The notes: generated by a model from the letters alone, not told the origin. Positions 14,834-23,194 are shown, counted from the first letter of the stretch. The stretch is 33,075 nucleotides of DNA from Hoeflea sp. (GCF_014359905.1 NZ_JACIYP010000060.1:1-33075); one strand, 5' to 3'. Program-made: numbers and translations.

Positions 14834-16534
14834 TTAGGGATCGATGATCTCGAAGGCGTCGACGTCGATCATGCCGCGGTCGGAGATCTTGAGATGCGGG
14901 ATCACCGGGAGCGGCAGGAAGGCCAGTTGCAGGAAGGGCTCGTCCAGCGTGCCGCCCAGCGATTTCGCCGCCTTGCGCAAGGGGATCAGCGTCTCCCGCA
15001 CCCATTCATAGGGCTGGTCGCTCATCAGGCCGGCGACGGGCAGGGCGATTTCGGCGACGACGTTGCCGCCTTCGGCCACGACGAAGCCGCCGCGGATCTC
15101 GCTCAGGCGGTTGGCGGCGGCCGCCATGTCCGCCTCGCTCGCGCCGACGACGCAGATATTGTGGCTGTCGTGACCGACCGTGGAGGCGATGGCGCCGCGC
15201 TTGAGGCCAAAGCCCTGGACGAAGCCCGTGGCGATGTTGCCGTTCCTGCCGTGACGTTCGATCACCGCGATCTTGAGGATGTCGCGGGAGAGATCGACCT
15301 GTTTTTCGCCGTTGTCGATGGAGAGATCCAGATCGCGCCGTTCGGTGATGATCTTGCCGGGGATGATGCCGATCACCGGGGTCTGGCTGCGATTCTTGCG
15401 CACGGTGAAGGAGGCGGCCTCGACTTTTGGCGCGCGCACACTGTCGGTGCCCACAAGCGCGGTTTCAGCGCGGCTGGCGAACAGCGCGTCGGTGACAAGG
15501 CGGCCGGCGGAGAACACCATTTGGGCGTTGCACGCCTCCAGGCTGTCGACCACCACCAGGTCGGCACGCCAGCCTGGCGCCACCAGGCCGCGGTCCCGGA
15601 GACCGAAGGCCCGGGCGGCCGAGATCGAGGCGGCGCGGTAGATCGCCAGCGGCTCGACGCCCTTCGAGATCGCGTGGCGGATCATGTAGTCGAGATGGCC
15701 ATGCTCGGCGATGTCGAGCGGGTTGCGGTCGTCTGTGCACAGCGCCAGGAACGGCGAATTGCGCTCGGTGATGATCGGGATGAGCGCGTCGAGATCGCGC
15801 GACACCGAGCCCTCCCGCACCAGCACATGCATGCCCTTGGACATCTTCTCGAGCGCTTCCTCGGCGGTGGTGGATTCATGCTCGGTGCGGATGCCGGCTG
15901 CGAGATAGCCGTTCAGGCCGAGCCCGCGCAGAAGCGGCGCGTGGCCGTCGATGTGTCCGCCCTGGAAGGCTTCGAGCTTGGCCATGCAGGCGGGATCGCG
16001 GGCGAGCACGCCGGGGAAGTTCATGAATTCGGCCAGCCCGATCACCTGGGGATGGACGCGAAACGGCAGCAGATCGTCGATATCGAGCCGGGCGCCCGCG
16101 GTTTCGAGATGGGTCGCGGGCACGCAACTCGACAGCTGCACGCGGATGTCCATGATGGTCTGGACCGCACAGTCGAGGAAATAACGGATCCCGGCCGCGC
16201 CGATGACATTGGCGATCTCGTGCGGATCGCAGATCGCCGTGGTGACGCCGCGCGGCAGCACGCAACGGTCGAACTCGTGCGGCGTGACCAGCGAACTCTC
16301 GATGTGCAGATGGGTGTCGATGAACCCGGGCACGACGATCCTGCCGGAAATGTCGATCTCCCGTACGCCGGAATAGCTTTCGAGCGTGCCGACAATGCGG
16401 TCACCACAGATGGCGATATCGCCGTCACGCAACGCGCCGGTGGTGAGATCGAACAGCCTGCCGCCCTTGAGCACGATGTCGGCCGGCATCGTGCCCTGGC
16501 CCTGGTCGATCATGTCGCCAAGTCTGTTGGTCAT
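14834..16534 (-). CDS. ade: Adenine deaminase
   Basis: The 566-residue cytosolic metallo-amidohydrolase converts adenine to hypoxanthine plus ammonia. Metal-site motifs are H75-L-H77-I-E79 ([16 protein letters not shown]), [19 protein letters not shown] with the GHIDGHAPL histidines, and [10 protein letters not shown]. The C-terminal domain, [20 protein letters not shown], is characteristic of the Ade family as opposed to other amidohydrolases. AGGGGAG lies just upstream of the ATG; internal Met8 and Met16 are less likely starts. The gene follows the ABC transporter operon on the same strand, after a terminator-like hairpin. That suggests purine-base catabolism shares a locus, and perhaps the importer, with pyrimidine breakdown. 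Confidence 0.95.
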   Translation of the reverse strand: MTNRLGDMIDQGQGTMPADIVLKGGRLFDLTTGALRDGDIAICGDRIVGTLESYSGVREIDISGRIVVPGFIDTHLHIESSLVTPHEFDRCVLPRGVTTAICDPHEIANVIGAAGIRYFLDCAVQTIMDIRVQLSSCVPATHLETAGARLDIDDLLPFRVHPQVIGLAEFMNFPGVLARDPACMAKLEAFQGGHIDGHAPLLRGLGLNGYLAAGIRTEHESTTAEEALEKMSKGMHVLVREGSVSRDLDALIPIITERNSPFLALCTDDRNPLDIAEHGHLDYMIRHAISKGVEPLAIYRAASISAARAFGLRDRGLVAPGWRADLVVVDSLEACNAQMVFSAGRLVTDALFASRAETALVGTDSVRAPKVEAASFTVRKNRSQTPVIGIIPGKIITERRDLDLSIDNGEKQVDLSRDILKIAVIERHGRNGNIATGFVQGFGLKRGAIASTVGHDSHNICVVGASEADMAAAANRLSEIRGGFVVAEGGNVVAEIALPVAGLMSDQPYEWVRETLIPLRKAAKSLGGTLDEPFLQLAFLPLPVIPHLKISDRGMIDVDAFEIIDP

Positions 16535-16562
16535 GGCTGCTCCCCTTGCTGTGGTCCCGAAT

Positions 16563-16592
16563 CAAAACCGGCCGGCTTTTGGGCCGGCCGGT
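16563..16592 (-). terminator. Terminator-like hairpin between the ABC operon and ade
   Basis: ACCGGCCGGC (16567-16576) and GCCGGCCGGT (16583-16592) form a perfect 10-bp GC-rich stem with a 6-base loop. Read on the minus strand it is followed by TTTTGATT, a short T tract. It lies 23 bases after the binding-protein stop and only 28 bases before the ade ATG, so partial read-through into ade is likely. Confidence 0.8.
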
Positions 16593-16614
16593 CTAGTCTA
16601 CCTCAAAAGGGCGA

Positions 16615-17580
16615 TTACATCGCGTCGGTGATGGCCGACGTCCAGGCGCCTTCCGGCTCCTTGGTGATGATGCCCTGGTCAAGAAGCGCCTGGGCGGTCC
16701 GCTCATAGGCTTCCGGGATCAGCTTGGCATCGGGCTCGTCGATCAGCTTGGCCACTTCGCCCATCATCCGCACCTGGTGGTTCTCGTCCTGGCCGCCATT
16801 GTCCATGACGATCGAGGCAGCCTCTTCCGGGTTGGCGATGGCGTATTCCCAGCCCTTCATCGAGGCCTTGACGAACCGGACCATCTTTTCGGCGAAGGCC
16901 GGATCGGCGAGGTCATCTTCCATCGCGTAGAGGCCGTCTTCGAGCAGGTCGTTGCCCATTTCGGAGTAGTTGAAGACGATCAGGTCTTCCGGCTTGTAGC
17001 CGGCGTCGATCAGCTGCCAGTACTCGTTGTAGGTCATGACCGAGATGCAGTCTGCCTGCTTCTGGATCAGCGGCTGCACGTCAAAGCTCTGCTTGAGCAC
17101 GGTCACGCCATCGGGTCCGCCATCGGTGGACAGTCCGAGCTTGTTCATCCAGGCGTAGAACGGATACTCATTGCCGAAGAACCAGACGCCGAGCGTGTGG
17201 CCCTTGAAGTCGGCTTCGGTCTTGATCGGCCCGTCGGCGGGGCAGACGAGCTGCATGCCGGCCTTCTTGAAGGGCTGGGCGATGTTGACGAGGCCCACGC
17301 CCTTCTCGCGCGCGGCGAGAGCGCCGCCCATCCAGTCGACGATGACATCGGCGCCGCCGCCGGCGATCACCTGCTCGGGCGCGATGTCCGGGCCGCCCGG
17401 CTTGATCTCGACATCGAGACCGGCCTCTTCGTAGAAGCCCTTGTCCTGGGCGACGTAATAGCCTGCAAACTGGGACTGGGCGACCCATTTGAGCTGCAGG
17501 GTCACCTCGTCGGCGGCATGGGCCGCACCCGCCATCAAGGTCATGGCGAGTGCCAGTGTCATTCCGATTGTTTTTTTCAT
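16615..17580 (-). CDS. NMT1/THI5-like ABC substrate-binding protein
   Basis: The 321-residue periplasmic protein has signal peptide MKKTIGMTLALAMTLMAGAAHA, then EVTLQLKWVAQSQFAGYYVA, the classic N-terminus of the NMT1/THI5 family. That family binds hydroxymethylpyrimidine, formylaminopyrimidine and related compounds. Further typical segments are GFYEEAGLDVEIKPGG, APEQVIAGGGADVIVDWMGG and CISVMTYNEYWQLIDAGY. The ATG at 17580 has AGAGGAG at good spacing; the frame is open 12 codons further but without a better site. It is the last gene of the ATPase-GNAT-small membrane protein-permease-permease-binding protein operon, with a 32-bp gap from the second permease. Given the surrounding catabolic genes, the ligand is inferred to be a pyrimidine, dihydropyrimidine or hydantoin-like compound. 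Confidence 0.88.
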   Translation of the reverse strand: MKKTIGMTLALAMTLMAGAAHAADEVTLQLKWVAQSQFAGYYVAQDKGFYEEAGLDVEIKPGGPDIAPEQVIAGGGADVIVDWMGGALAAREKGVGLVNIAQPFKKAGMQLVCPADGPIKTEADFKGHTLGVWFFGNEYPFYAWMNKLGLSTDGGPDGVTVLKQSFDVQPLIQKQADCISVMTYNEYWQLIDAGYKPEDLIVFNYSEMGNDLLEDGLYAMEDDLADPAFAEKMVRFVKASMKGWEYAIANPEEAASIVMDNGGQDENHQVRMMGEVAKLIDEPDAKLIPEAYERTAQALLDQGIITKEPEGAWTSAITDAM

Positions 17581-17612
17581 TGACGTTCTCCTCTGGTTAA
17601 GGCTCCGGTCGA

Positions 17613-18722
17613 TCACCTGCGATAGCTCGGATGCCAGAATGTGACGGTGCGCTCGAGAAGTGCAAGCGCCCCATAAAACAGGGACCCGACAACAGCCGCA
17701 AGGGCGATCTCGGCCCAGACCATGTCAAGGTTCATCCGACCCACTTCGGTCGAAATGCGAAAGCCCATGCCGACGACCGGCGTGCCGAAGAACTCCGCCA
17801 CGATGGCGCCGATCAGCGCGAGCGTCGAGTTGATCTTGAGGGCATTGAAGATGAAAGGCATCGCGGCCTGTAGCCGCAGCTTGAGGAGCACCTGCCAGTG
17901 GGTGGCGCCATAGGTGCGCATCAGGTCGCGCTCCATGTCGCCGCTCGCGGCGAGGCCCGCGAGCGTGTTCACCAGCATCGGGAAGAAGGTCATGACGATC
18001 ACGACCGCGGCCTTGGACTGCCAGTCGAAACCGAACCAGATCACCATGATCGGCGCGATGCCGATCATCGGCAGCGCCGAGACCATGTTGCCGATCGGCA
18101 GCAGGCCATTGGCGAAGAAGCGGAACCGGTCGGCAAGGATGGCGACCAGGAATCCGGTCAGCGATCCGACCACGTAACCGAACAGCACCGCCTTGAGCAC
18201 GGTCTGGCGGAAGTCGGCGGCGAGGATCGGCAGCGAGTTGCCGATCCGCACCCCTATGGCCGAGGGCGGCGGCAGCAGCACAAAGGGAACGCCCGCGCCC
18301 CGCACGGTGCATTCCCACAGGATCAGAACCCAGATGCCGAACAGGGCAGGCACGGTGATGGCCACAATCCCCATGAACTGGCCATTGCTTCTGCCGTCGC
18401 CCGACAGCACGCTGACCAGCCGCCAGGCCAGAAGCCAGGCAGCCGCCAGGCTTGTGAAATACCCGGCGGTCGCCGTGCCCGTGGCCTCGGCCAGACCGGC
18501 GATCAGCAAGGCAGCCGCCCCGAAGCTTGCCACCATGAGAACCAGCGCTTCCAGGCCAGTCGGCAGGCGCAGCATCGACAAAACAGCGCCCGCGGCCAGC
18601 ATCACTGCCACGATGATGGAAAACGACGCGCTCATGCCGGCGGTATAGGGCAGGGCGGTGAGGCTCGCCACGGCTGCGATCAGGGCCGCGAGCGCCTGCC
18701 AGTTGGGTCGGAACGCGGTCAT
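17613..18722 (-). CDS. ABC transporter permease (SsuC/ThiX-like) with extra N-terminal membrane domain
   Basis: The 369-residue protein has a C-terminal binding-protein-dependent permease domain (about 130-365). Its EAA-type loop is DLMRTYGATHWQVLLKLRLQAAMPFIFNALK, read in two parts around the central gly-ala turn, and IGAIVAEFFGTPVVGMGF follows as in NitT/TauT-type permeases. The usual length is about 260. Here about 110 extra residues form four or so hydrophobic segments (MTAFRPNWQALAALIAAVAS onwards) before the LPPPSAIG element that normally starts the fold. The ATG overlaps the first permease's stop by 4 bases. The same frame is open far upstream across the first permease gene, but that upstream translation is not protein-like. 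It pairs with the first permease to form the channel. Confidence 0.88.
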   Translation of the reverse strand: MTAFRPNWQALAALIAAVASLTALPYTAGMSASFSIIVAVMLAAGAVLSMLRLPTGLEALVLMVASFGAAALLIAGLAEATGTATAGYFTSLAAAWLLAWRLVSVLSGDGRSNGQFMGIVAITVPALFGIWVLILWECTVRGAGVPFVLLPPPSAIGVRIGNSLPILAADFRQTVLKAVLFGYVVGSLTGFLVAILADRFRFFANGLLPIGNMVSALPMIGIAPIMVIWFGFDWQSKAAVVIVMTFFPMLVNTLAGLAASGDMERDLMRTYGATHWQVLLKLRLQAAMPFIFNALKINSTLALIGAIVAEFFGTPVVGMGFRISTEVGRMNLDMVWAEIALAAVVGSLFYGALALLERTVTFWHPSYRR

Positions 18723-19606
18723 GGCTGTTTCGCTCCCATCCGGGCATTGACCAGGCGTCCGGTCATGTCGACCAGAGTCACGAGCAGGATGGCGACGATC
18801 GATCCGGCGATCAGGGCAGCGAAGATGTCGATGGTCTGGCTGTAGTAGGAGCCGGCGAGAAGCTTGGAGCCGATGCCGGCCACCGCGCCGGTGGGCAGTT
18901 CGCCGACAATGGCACCGATCAGCGAAGCGGCGATGGCGACCTTCATCGAGGCGAAGAAGAACGGCACCGAGGCGGGAATTCTGAGTTTCCACAGGAGCTG
19001 CATCCTGGTGGCGGAATAGGTCCGCATCAGGTCGAGATGGAGCACATCGGGCGAGCGCAGGCCCTTGACCATGCCGACGGCGACCGGGAAGAACGACAGA
19101 TAGGTCGAGATCAACGCCTTGGGCAGCAGCCCGGTGACGCCGATGGCCGACAGCAGCACGATGATCATCGGCGCCACTGCCAGGATTGGAATGGTCTGCG
19201 AGGTGATGATCCAGGGCAGAAGCGACCGGTCGAGCGCCGGAATATGGACAATGCCGATGGCGATGGCGACGCCCAGCGCCGTGCCCATGGCAAAGCCCAG
19301 CAGCGTGGCCGAAAGCGTGATCCAGGCGTGATAGACGAGGCTCCGTTTCGACCAGGGCTTGACCGTCAGCGTGTTCTTCCACAGGTTCTCGGCCACCTGA
19401 TGCGGCGCGGGCATGGTCGGTTTGGGCTGGGTCATGGTCTTCATCAGGAATTCGGTCGCCGTGCGGGTCTCGCCGGCGCGCCGGTCGAAATCGCGCTGGA
19501 ACGGCGCGTTCATCGAATAGGCGGCGATGTACCAGGCGATCAGGATCACCAGCAGGATCGAGCCGACCGGAAACAGCCGGTCCCTGAGGAAGCTCCCACC
19601 GCTCAT
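18719..19606 (-). CDS. ABC transporter permease (NitT/TauT/ThiX-type)
   Basis: The 295-residue protein has one N-terminal membrane segment (about 10-30) and a periplasmic stretch with PKPTMPAPHQVAENLWKN, corresponding to the usual LPPP element. The permease domain follows. Its EAA loop is DLMRTYSATRMQLLWKLRIP followed by ASVPFFFASMKVAIAASLIG; next comes AIVGELPTGAVAGIGSKLL. It is one of two permeases for the NMT1-type importer. Both ends overlap neighbours by 4 bases (19603-19606 and 18719-18722), indicating translational coupling. Confidence 0.9.
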   Translation of the reverse strand: MSGGSFLRDRLFPVGSILLVILIAWYIAAYSMNAPFQRDFDRRAGETRTATEFLMKTMTQPKPTMPAPHQVAENLWKNTLTVKPWSKRSLVYHAWITLSATLLGFAMGTALGVAIAIGIVHIPALDRSLLPWIITSQTIPILAVAPMIIVLLSAIGVTGLLPKALISTYLSFFPVAVGMVKGLRSPDVLHLDLMRTYSATRMQLLWKLRIPASVPFFFASMKVAIAASLIGAIVGELPTGAVAGIGSKLLAGSYYSQTIDIFAALIAGSIVAILLVTLVDMTGRLVNARMGAKQP

Positions 19607-19941
19607 CCCTGTCTCCCCTGCGGCCAGACAATCAGCGTGACGGCAACGATGCCGAGCGTGATACCGCCAAGTTGCATGTTGGTCGGCCGTTCGCCGAAGA
19701 TCAACAGGCCGACGATATTGATAAGCACCAGTTGCAGCACGGCCGACAGCGACATGGCCACCGCCAGCCCGCTTTCCTTCATCAGCCGCACCATCATCAG
19801 GTTGCCGACGGAATAGAGCCCGATGGCGAGCGCCAGGAGCCAGACCGAGGGCCGGTCGACATAGATCCTGAGGCTGCTGGCGGCCGCGAGGAACACGGCC
19901 ATGGCGCCTGCGAGCCAGATCATCAGCGAGGTGCTCATCAT
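19603..19941 (-). CDS. Small four-helix membrane protein, SMR/EamA-like
   Basis: The 112-residue protein has four hydrophobic segments (about 5-25, 33-53, 60-83, 89-108). The third and fourth, LSAVLQLVLINIVGLLIFGERPTNMQLGGITLGIVAVTLIV, here quoted in two family-typical pieces (LLIFGERPT and LGGITLGIVAV), match the end of EamA/SMR transporters, in which a conserved FGE(R/P) precedes the last helix. It lacks the clear Glu of the first helix used by EmrE-type multidrug pumps. It overlaps the GNAT gene and the first permease gene by 4 bases each, so it is an integral part of the ABC operon. A dimeric exporter of a by-product or an accessory to the importer is inferred. Confidence 0.65.
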   Translation of the reverse strand: MMSTSLMIWLAGAMAVFLAAASSLRIYVDRPSVWLLALAIGLYSVGNLMMVRLMKESGLAVAMSLSAVLQLVLINIVGLLIFGERPTNMQLGGITLGIVAVTLIVWPQGRQG

Positions 19942-20429
19942 GTGGAGGCTCCCTGCCAGCGCATTAGCAAGGTCGGCACGCCCTCGGGTGTCTTGTCGTT
20001 GCGGCTCTCGGGCACTTCGACGAGGCCTTCGCGATGGTAAAAACGTGAGGCATCCGCATTGGGTTCGAAGACGGTCAGTTCGAAGCCCTGCGGCCGCGCC
20101 TCTTTGGCGGCGTCGAGCAGGGCTTTGCCCAGGCCCTTGCCCTGGGCGTGCGGACGCAGATAGAGCGCGTGAATGAAGCCTGCCTGATGATCCATCGACA
20201 GATAGCCGATGATTGCATCCTCGTCTTCGGCCACGAAGATGGTGCGTTTGTCGAGAAGCGCCGGGCTGTACATGTCACGGATCGCGTCATGGTCGATGAC
20301 GCGGGGCAGCCAGTCGGTTGCTGCGTCCATGTAGTCATTGATGATGGCTGCGCAGGCCGGCAGATCGGGGACGGTCGCGCGCCGAACGCCGACTGTGTCG
20401 CAGGCTTTGCGGGCGGCACTATTCATCAT
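19938..20429 (-). CDS. GNAT-family N-acetyltransferase
   Basis: The 163-residue protein has the GNAT layout. An N-terminal strand and helix, VGVRRATVPDLPACAAIIND, precede YSPALLDKRTIFVAEDEDAI. The acetyl-CoA pyrophosphate loop is LRPHAQGKGLGKALLDAA, the Q/RxxGxG/A signature, and the C-terminal strand is ELTVFEPNADASRFYHREGL. It overlaps the ATPase gene by 11 bases and the small membrane protein gene by 4 bases. The substrate is unknown. The operon position suggests acetylation of an imported compound, an analogue or an amine intermediate. A second Met directly follows the first; either may start translation. Confidence 0.85.
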   Translation of the reverse strand: MMNSAARKACDTVGVRRATVPDLPACAAIINDYMDAATDWLPRVIDHDAIRDMYSPALLDKRTIFVAEDEDAIIGYLSMDHQAGFIHALYLRPHAQGKGLGKALLDAAKEARPQGFELTVFEPNADASRFYHREGLVEVPESRNDKTPEGVPTLLMRWQGAST

Positions 20430-21201
20430 AGCTGTGCCCCGCCTTCAGCCCTTCGCGCACCTGGTGGGCGATCTTCAAGAATTCCGGCGTCTCGCGGATG
20501 TCGAGCGGCCGGTCGGCTCCCAGGTCGCACTCGATGATCTCGTGGATGCGGCCGGGCCGGGGGCTCATCACCACGATCCTTGTCGACAGGAACACGGCCT
20601 CGGGGATCGAATGGGTGACGAAGACCACGGTCTTTTTCGTCTTGGCCCAGAGTTTGAGCAACTGTTCGTTCAAATGGTCGCGGACGATCTCGTCGAGCGC
20701 GCCGAAGGGCTCGTCCATCAGCAGCATCGCCGGCTCGACGGCGAGCGCGCGGGCGATGGAGGCGCGCTGCTGCATGCCGCCCGAGAGCTGCCAGGGGAAT
20801 TTCTTCTCGAAGCCCGCGAGATTGACCAGTTCGAGATTGCTGGCGATGCGGCTCTTCCGGGTGGCGGCGTCGAGCCCCATCACCTCGAGCGGCAGGCCGA
20901 CATTCTTCTCGATGGTCCGCCAGGGCAGGAGCGCCGCCTGCTGGAACACATAGCCATAGGCGCGCTTGAGCCGCGCTTCCTCCGGCGTCATGCCGTTGAC
21001 GCTGACCTTGCCGCCGGTGGGCTTTTCGAGATCGGCGATGACGCGCAGCAACGTGGTCTTGCCGCAGCCCGACGGCCCGATCAGCGAGACGAACTCGCCC
21101 TCGGCAATGTCGAGCGTGATGTCCTTGAGCGCATGCACGGGCCCGTCATTGGTCTCGAAGGTGAGGTCCAGATTCTGGGCGGAAATGACTGTCTCAGGCA
21201 T
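20419..21201 (-). CDS. ABC transporter ATP-binding protein (NitT/TauT/ThiZ-type)
   Basis: The 260-residue ATPase contains Walker A G42-PSGCGKTT-50, Q loop YVFQQAALLPW, signature LSGGMQQR (139-146), Walker B MLLMDEPFGALD and the switch histidine in VFVTHSIPEAVFLSTRI. This set is typical of nitrate/taurine/thiamine-precursor importer ATPases. It energises the two permeases encoded downstream. The ATG lacks a good Shine-Dalgarno sequence of its own and overlaps a 9-codon leader frame that has one. It is the first gene of the six-gene importer operon, 83 bp after dihydropyrimidinase. Confidence 0.93.
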   Translation of the reverse strand: MPETVISAQNLDLTFETNDGPVHALKDITLDIAEGEFVSLIGPSGCGKTTLLRVIADLEKPTGGKVSVNGMTPEEARLKRAYGYVFQQAALLPWRTIEKNVGLPLEVMGLDAATRKSRIASNLELVNLAGFEKKFPWQLSGGMQQRASIARALAVEPAMLLMDEPFGALDEIVRDHLNEQLLKLWAKTKKTVVFVTHSIPEAVFLSTRIVVMSPRPGRIHEIIECDLGADRPLDIRETPEFLKIAHQVREGLKAGHSYDE

Positions 21202-21223
21202 GAAATGCTGCTTTTTGTTTCAT
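21194..21223 (-). CDS. Putative 9-codon leader peptide overlapping the ATPase start
   Basis: The frame reads MKQKAAFHA then TGA. GGGGA lies five bases upstream of its ATG, whereas the ATPase ATG (21201-21199) has no SD-like sequence. The leader's last sense codons and stop overlap the first codons of the ATPase in the other frame, so a ribosome ending here would be placed on the ATPase start. A translational-coupling role is inferred; expression is unproven. Confidence 0.4.
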   Translation of the reverse strand: MKQKAAFHA

Positions 21224-21284
21224 TGTGTTCCCCAATATGTTCGTCATGCCGGACCTTGTCATAGTCTGCAAGTTCTGTGCCGGA

Positions 21285-22742
21285 TCACACCCCGCTCGCC
21301 GGAATGCCGGAGCGCTCCACCTTCCTTGGCGAAGTGAGTTCCTTCCAGGTCGACAGGGCCTTGTTGGTCGGCGTCACCGGTTCGCGGGCGACGAATTTGC
21401 CGTGGCCTTCCTGGGTCCGAATCTCGCCGTCATGCACGGCGACATGGCCGCGGGTGAGCGTGTAGCGCGGCAGGCCCTTGACGTGCTTGCCCTCGAAGAC
21501 GTTGTAGTCGATCGCCGACTGCTGCGCCGAGGCGGTGATGGTCTTGGACTTCTCCGGGTCCCAGACCACCAGATCGGCATCGGCGCCGACCAGCACTGCG
21601 CCCTTCTTCGGATAGCAGTTCAAAATCTTGGCGATGTTGGTCGAGGTGACGGCGACGAACTCGTTCATGGTCAGCCGTCCGGTGGCCACACCATAGGTCC
21701 ACAGCATCGGCATGCGGTCCTCGAGACCGCCGGTGCCGTTCGGGATCTTGGTGAAATCGCCGACGCCGAAGCGCTTCTGCTCGGTGGTAAAGGCGCAATG
21801 GTCGGTGGCGACCACCTGCAGCGATCCGGCGGACAGTCCGGCCCACAGCGAATCCTGGTGCAGCTTGTTGCGGAAGGGCGGGCTCATCACCCGGCGCGCG
21901 GCGTGGTCCCAGTCGGGATGGGCATATTCGCTCTCATCGAGCGTGAGATGCTGGATCAGCGGCTCGCCCCAGACGCGCATGCCCTTCTGGCGGGCGCGGC
22001 GGATCGCCTCGTGGCTCTGCTCGCAGGAGGTGTGCACCACGTAAAGCGGGGTTCCGGCCATGTCGGCGATCATGATGGCGCGGTTGGTGGCTTCGCCCTC
22101 GACTTCCGCCGGCCGCGAATAGGCGTGCGCCTCCGGGCCGTTGTTGCCCTCGGCGAGCAGTTTCTGCTGGAGCTGCGCCACCACGTCGCCGTTTTCGGCG
22201 TGAACCAGCGCGATGCCACCCAGTTCGCCGATGCGGCTGAAAGAGGCGTACATCTCGTCGTCATCGACCATCAGCGCGCCCTTGTAGGCCATGAAGTGCT
22301 TGAAGGTGGTGATGCCCTTGTCCTTGACCACAGTCTCCATCTCGTTGAACACCTGCTCGCCCCACCAGGTGATCGCCATGTGGAAGGAATAGTCGCAATT
22401 GGCCCGGGTCGACTTGTTGTCCCACATGGTGAGCGCCTCAAGCAGCGACTGGCCTGGGGCGGGGAGCGCGAAATCGATCACCATGGTAGTGCCGCCCGAA
22501 AGTGCTGCGCGGGTGCCGCTTTCGAAATCGTCGCTGGAATAGGTGCCCATGAACGGCATCTCGAGATGGGTGTGCGGGTCGATGCCGCCCGGCATGACAT
22601 AGCAGCCGGTGGCGTCGAGCGCGGTGTCGCCCATCAGATTGGGGCCGATGGCTGTAATGACGCCGTTCTCGATCATCACGTCCGCCTTGTAGGTCAGGTC
22701 GGCGGTGACAATGGTTCCGTTCTTGATGACTGTGGTGCTCAT
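21285..22742 (-). CDS. hydA: Dihydropyrimidinase (D-hydantoinase)
   Basis: The 485-residue cytosolic enzyme opens dihydrouracil or dihydrothymine to N-carbamoyl-beta-alanine or N-carbamoyl-beta-aminoisobutyrate. The binuclear metal site is visible: H57-T-H59 in PGGIDPHTHLEMPFMGT, the carboxylated Lys154 in KHFMAYKGALMVDD, LVHAENGDVV, YVVHTSCEQ and the final aspartate in VVATDHCAF. The ending, KVERSGIPASGV, is usual for the family. GGGGAG is placed 9-14 bases before the ATG and lies inside the 3' end of the DUF559 gene, whose stop overlaps this ATG by 4 bases. It is central to the pyrimidine reductive pathway in this operon. Confidence 0.95.
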   Translation of the reverse strand: MSTTVIKNGTIVTADLTYKADVMIENGVITAIGPNLMGDTALDATGCYVMPGGIDPHTHLEMPFMGTYSSDDFESGTRAALSGGTTMVIDFALPAPGQSLLEALTMWDNKSTRANCDYSFHMAITWWGEQVFNEMETVVKDKGITTFKHFMAYKGALMVDDDEMYASFSRIGELGGIALVHAENGDVVAQLQQKLLAEGNNGPEAHAYSRPAEVEGEATNRAIMIADMAGTPLYVVHTSCEQSHEAIRRARQKGMRVWGEPLIQHLTLDESEYAHPDWDHAARRVMSPPFRNKLHQDSLWAGLSAGSLQVVATDHCAFTTEQKRFGVGDFTKIPNGTGGLEDRMPMLWTYGVATGRLTMNEFVAVTSTNIAKILNCYPKKGAVLVGADADLVVWDPEKSKTITASAQQSAIDYNVFEGKHVKGLPRYTLTRGHVAVHDGEIRTQEGHGKFVAREPVTPTNKALSTWKELTSPRKVERSGIPASGV

Positions 22743-23194
22743 GATGGTGCTCCCCGGTGAAGGCGATGGTTTGCTCCCTCTCCCCGTCGGGGAGAGGGAT
22801 AGGAAGGCACTGCGAAGCGAAGCTGAGCAGATGCCTGAGTTGGGTGAGGGGGCTCGAGGCGCCCTTCAAGTGCGGCAAGGATCGTTTCCAAAACTGCGCC
22901 GCGCTCGAACACGACTTCGTCGTTCCAGAACCTCAGCACGCTGTAGCCGTTCTGTGTCAGCCAGGTCGTGCGCCGTGCATCGCTGGCCTCGTTCAGGGCG
23001 TGGTGGCTGCCGTCGAGTTCAACGATCAGCTTCTCGGTGCGACAACAGAAATCGCAGATATAGGATCCGATGCAGACCTGCCGGGAGAAGCGGTATCCGT
23101 TCAGAAGGCGGTTGCGAAGTTCGTTCCAGAGCCAGTGTTCTGCATCGGTGGGCTGTTTGCGCATGTTGCGCGCCAAGGCTTTGGTCGCGGGCAT
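22739..23194 (-). CDS. DUF559 protein (Vsr/PD-(D/E)XK endonuclease-like)
   Basis: With the ATG at 23194 the product is 151 residues. The DUF559 core spans about 1-112: ARNMRKQPTDAEHWLWNELR, then GYRFSRQVCIGSYICDFCC, LIVELDGSHH carrying the acidic catalytic-type residues, and VLRFWNDEVV. DUF559 adopts a Vsr-like endonuclease fold; the cellular role is not established. The last roughly 35 residues (YPSPRRGEGANH) are read through a CTCTCCCC-type hairpin, so the frame runs into the flanking repeat and happens to stop on the hydA start. The frame is also open upstream of 23194 through the other repeat (PLPPGERSGAATRRPGE), which is not part of the domain. It interrupts an otherwise catabolic operon. 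Confidence 0.85.
   Translation of the reverse strand: MPATKALARNMRKQPTDAEHWLWNELRNRLLNGYRFSRQVCIGSYICDFCCRTEKLIVELDGSHHALNEASDARRTTWLTQNGYSVLRFWNDEVVFERGAVLETILAALEGRLEPPHPTQASAQLRFAVPSYPSPRRGEGANHRLHRGAPS
22776..22798. repeat. CTCTCCCC/GGGGAGAG hairpin, left
   Basis: CCCTCTCCCC (22776-22785) pairs perfectly with GGGGAGAGGG (22789-22798) around loop GTC. It lies 34 bp upstream of the hydA start codon, inside the 3' coding end of the DUF559 frame. No T tract is present on either strand. Confidence 0.9.

Noticed and set aside
14762-16708. Plus-strand open frame of 648 codons antisense to ade
   Set aside because: The translation is rich in Asp, Gly, His and Arg with no family motif, the usual look of the complementary frame of a high-GC gene. 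The minus strand encodes a complete adenine deaminase.
17613-19631. A single 672-residue permease fusion
   Set aside because: The upstream 300 residues are an out-of-frame reading of the first permease gene. The real second permease starts at 18722 with the standard ATGA overlap.
21202-21284. Thiamine (TPP) riboswitch before the NMT1/THI5-type transporter
   Set aside because: The 83-bp gap lacks the CUGAGA core and conserved TPP stems. The context is nucleobase catabolism rather than thiamine synthesis.
21225-22760. Plus-strand open frame of 511 codons antisense to dihydropyrimidinase
   Set aside because: Same low-complexity composition. The minus strand has all the metal-binding motifs of a hydantoinase.
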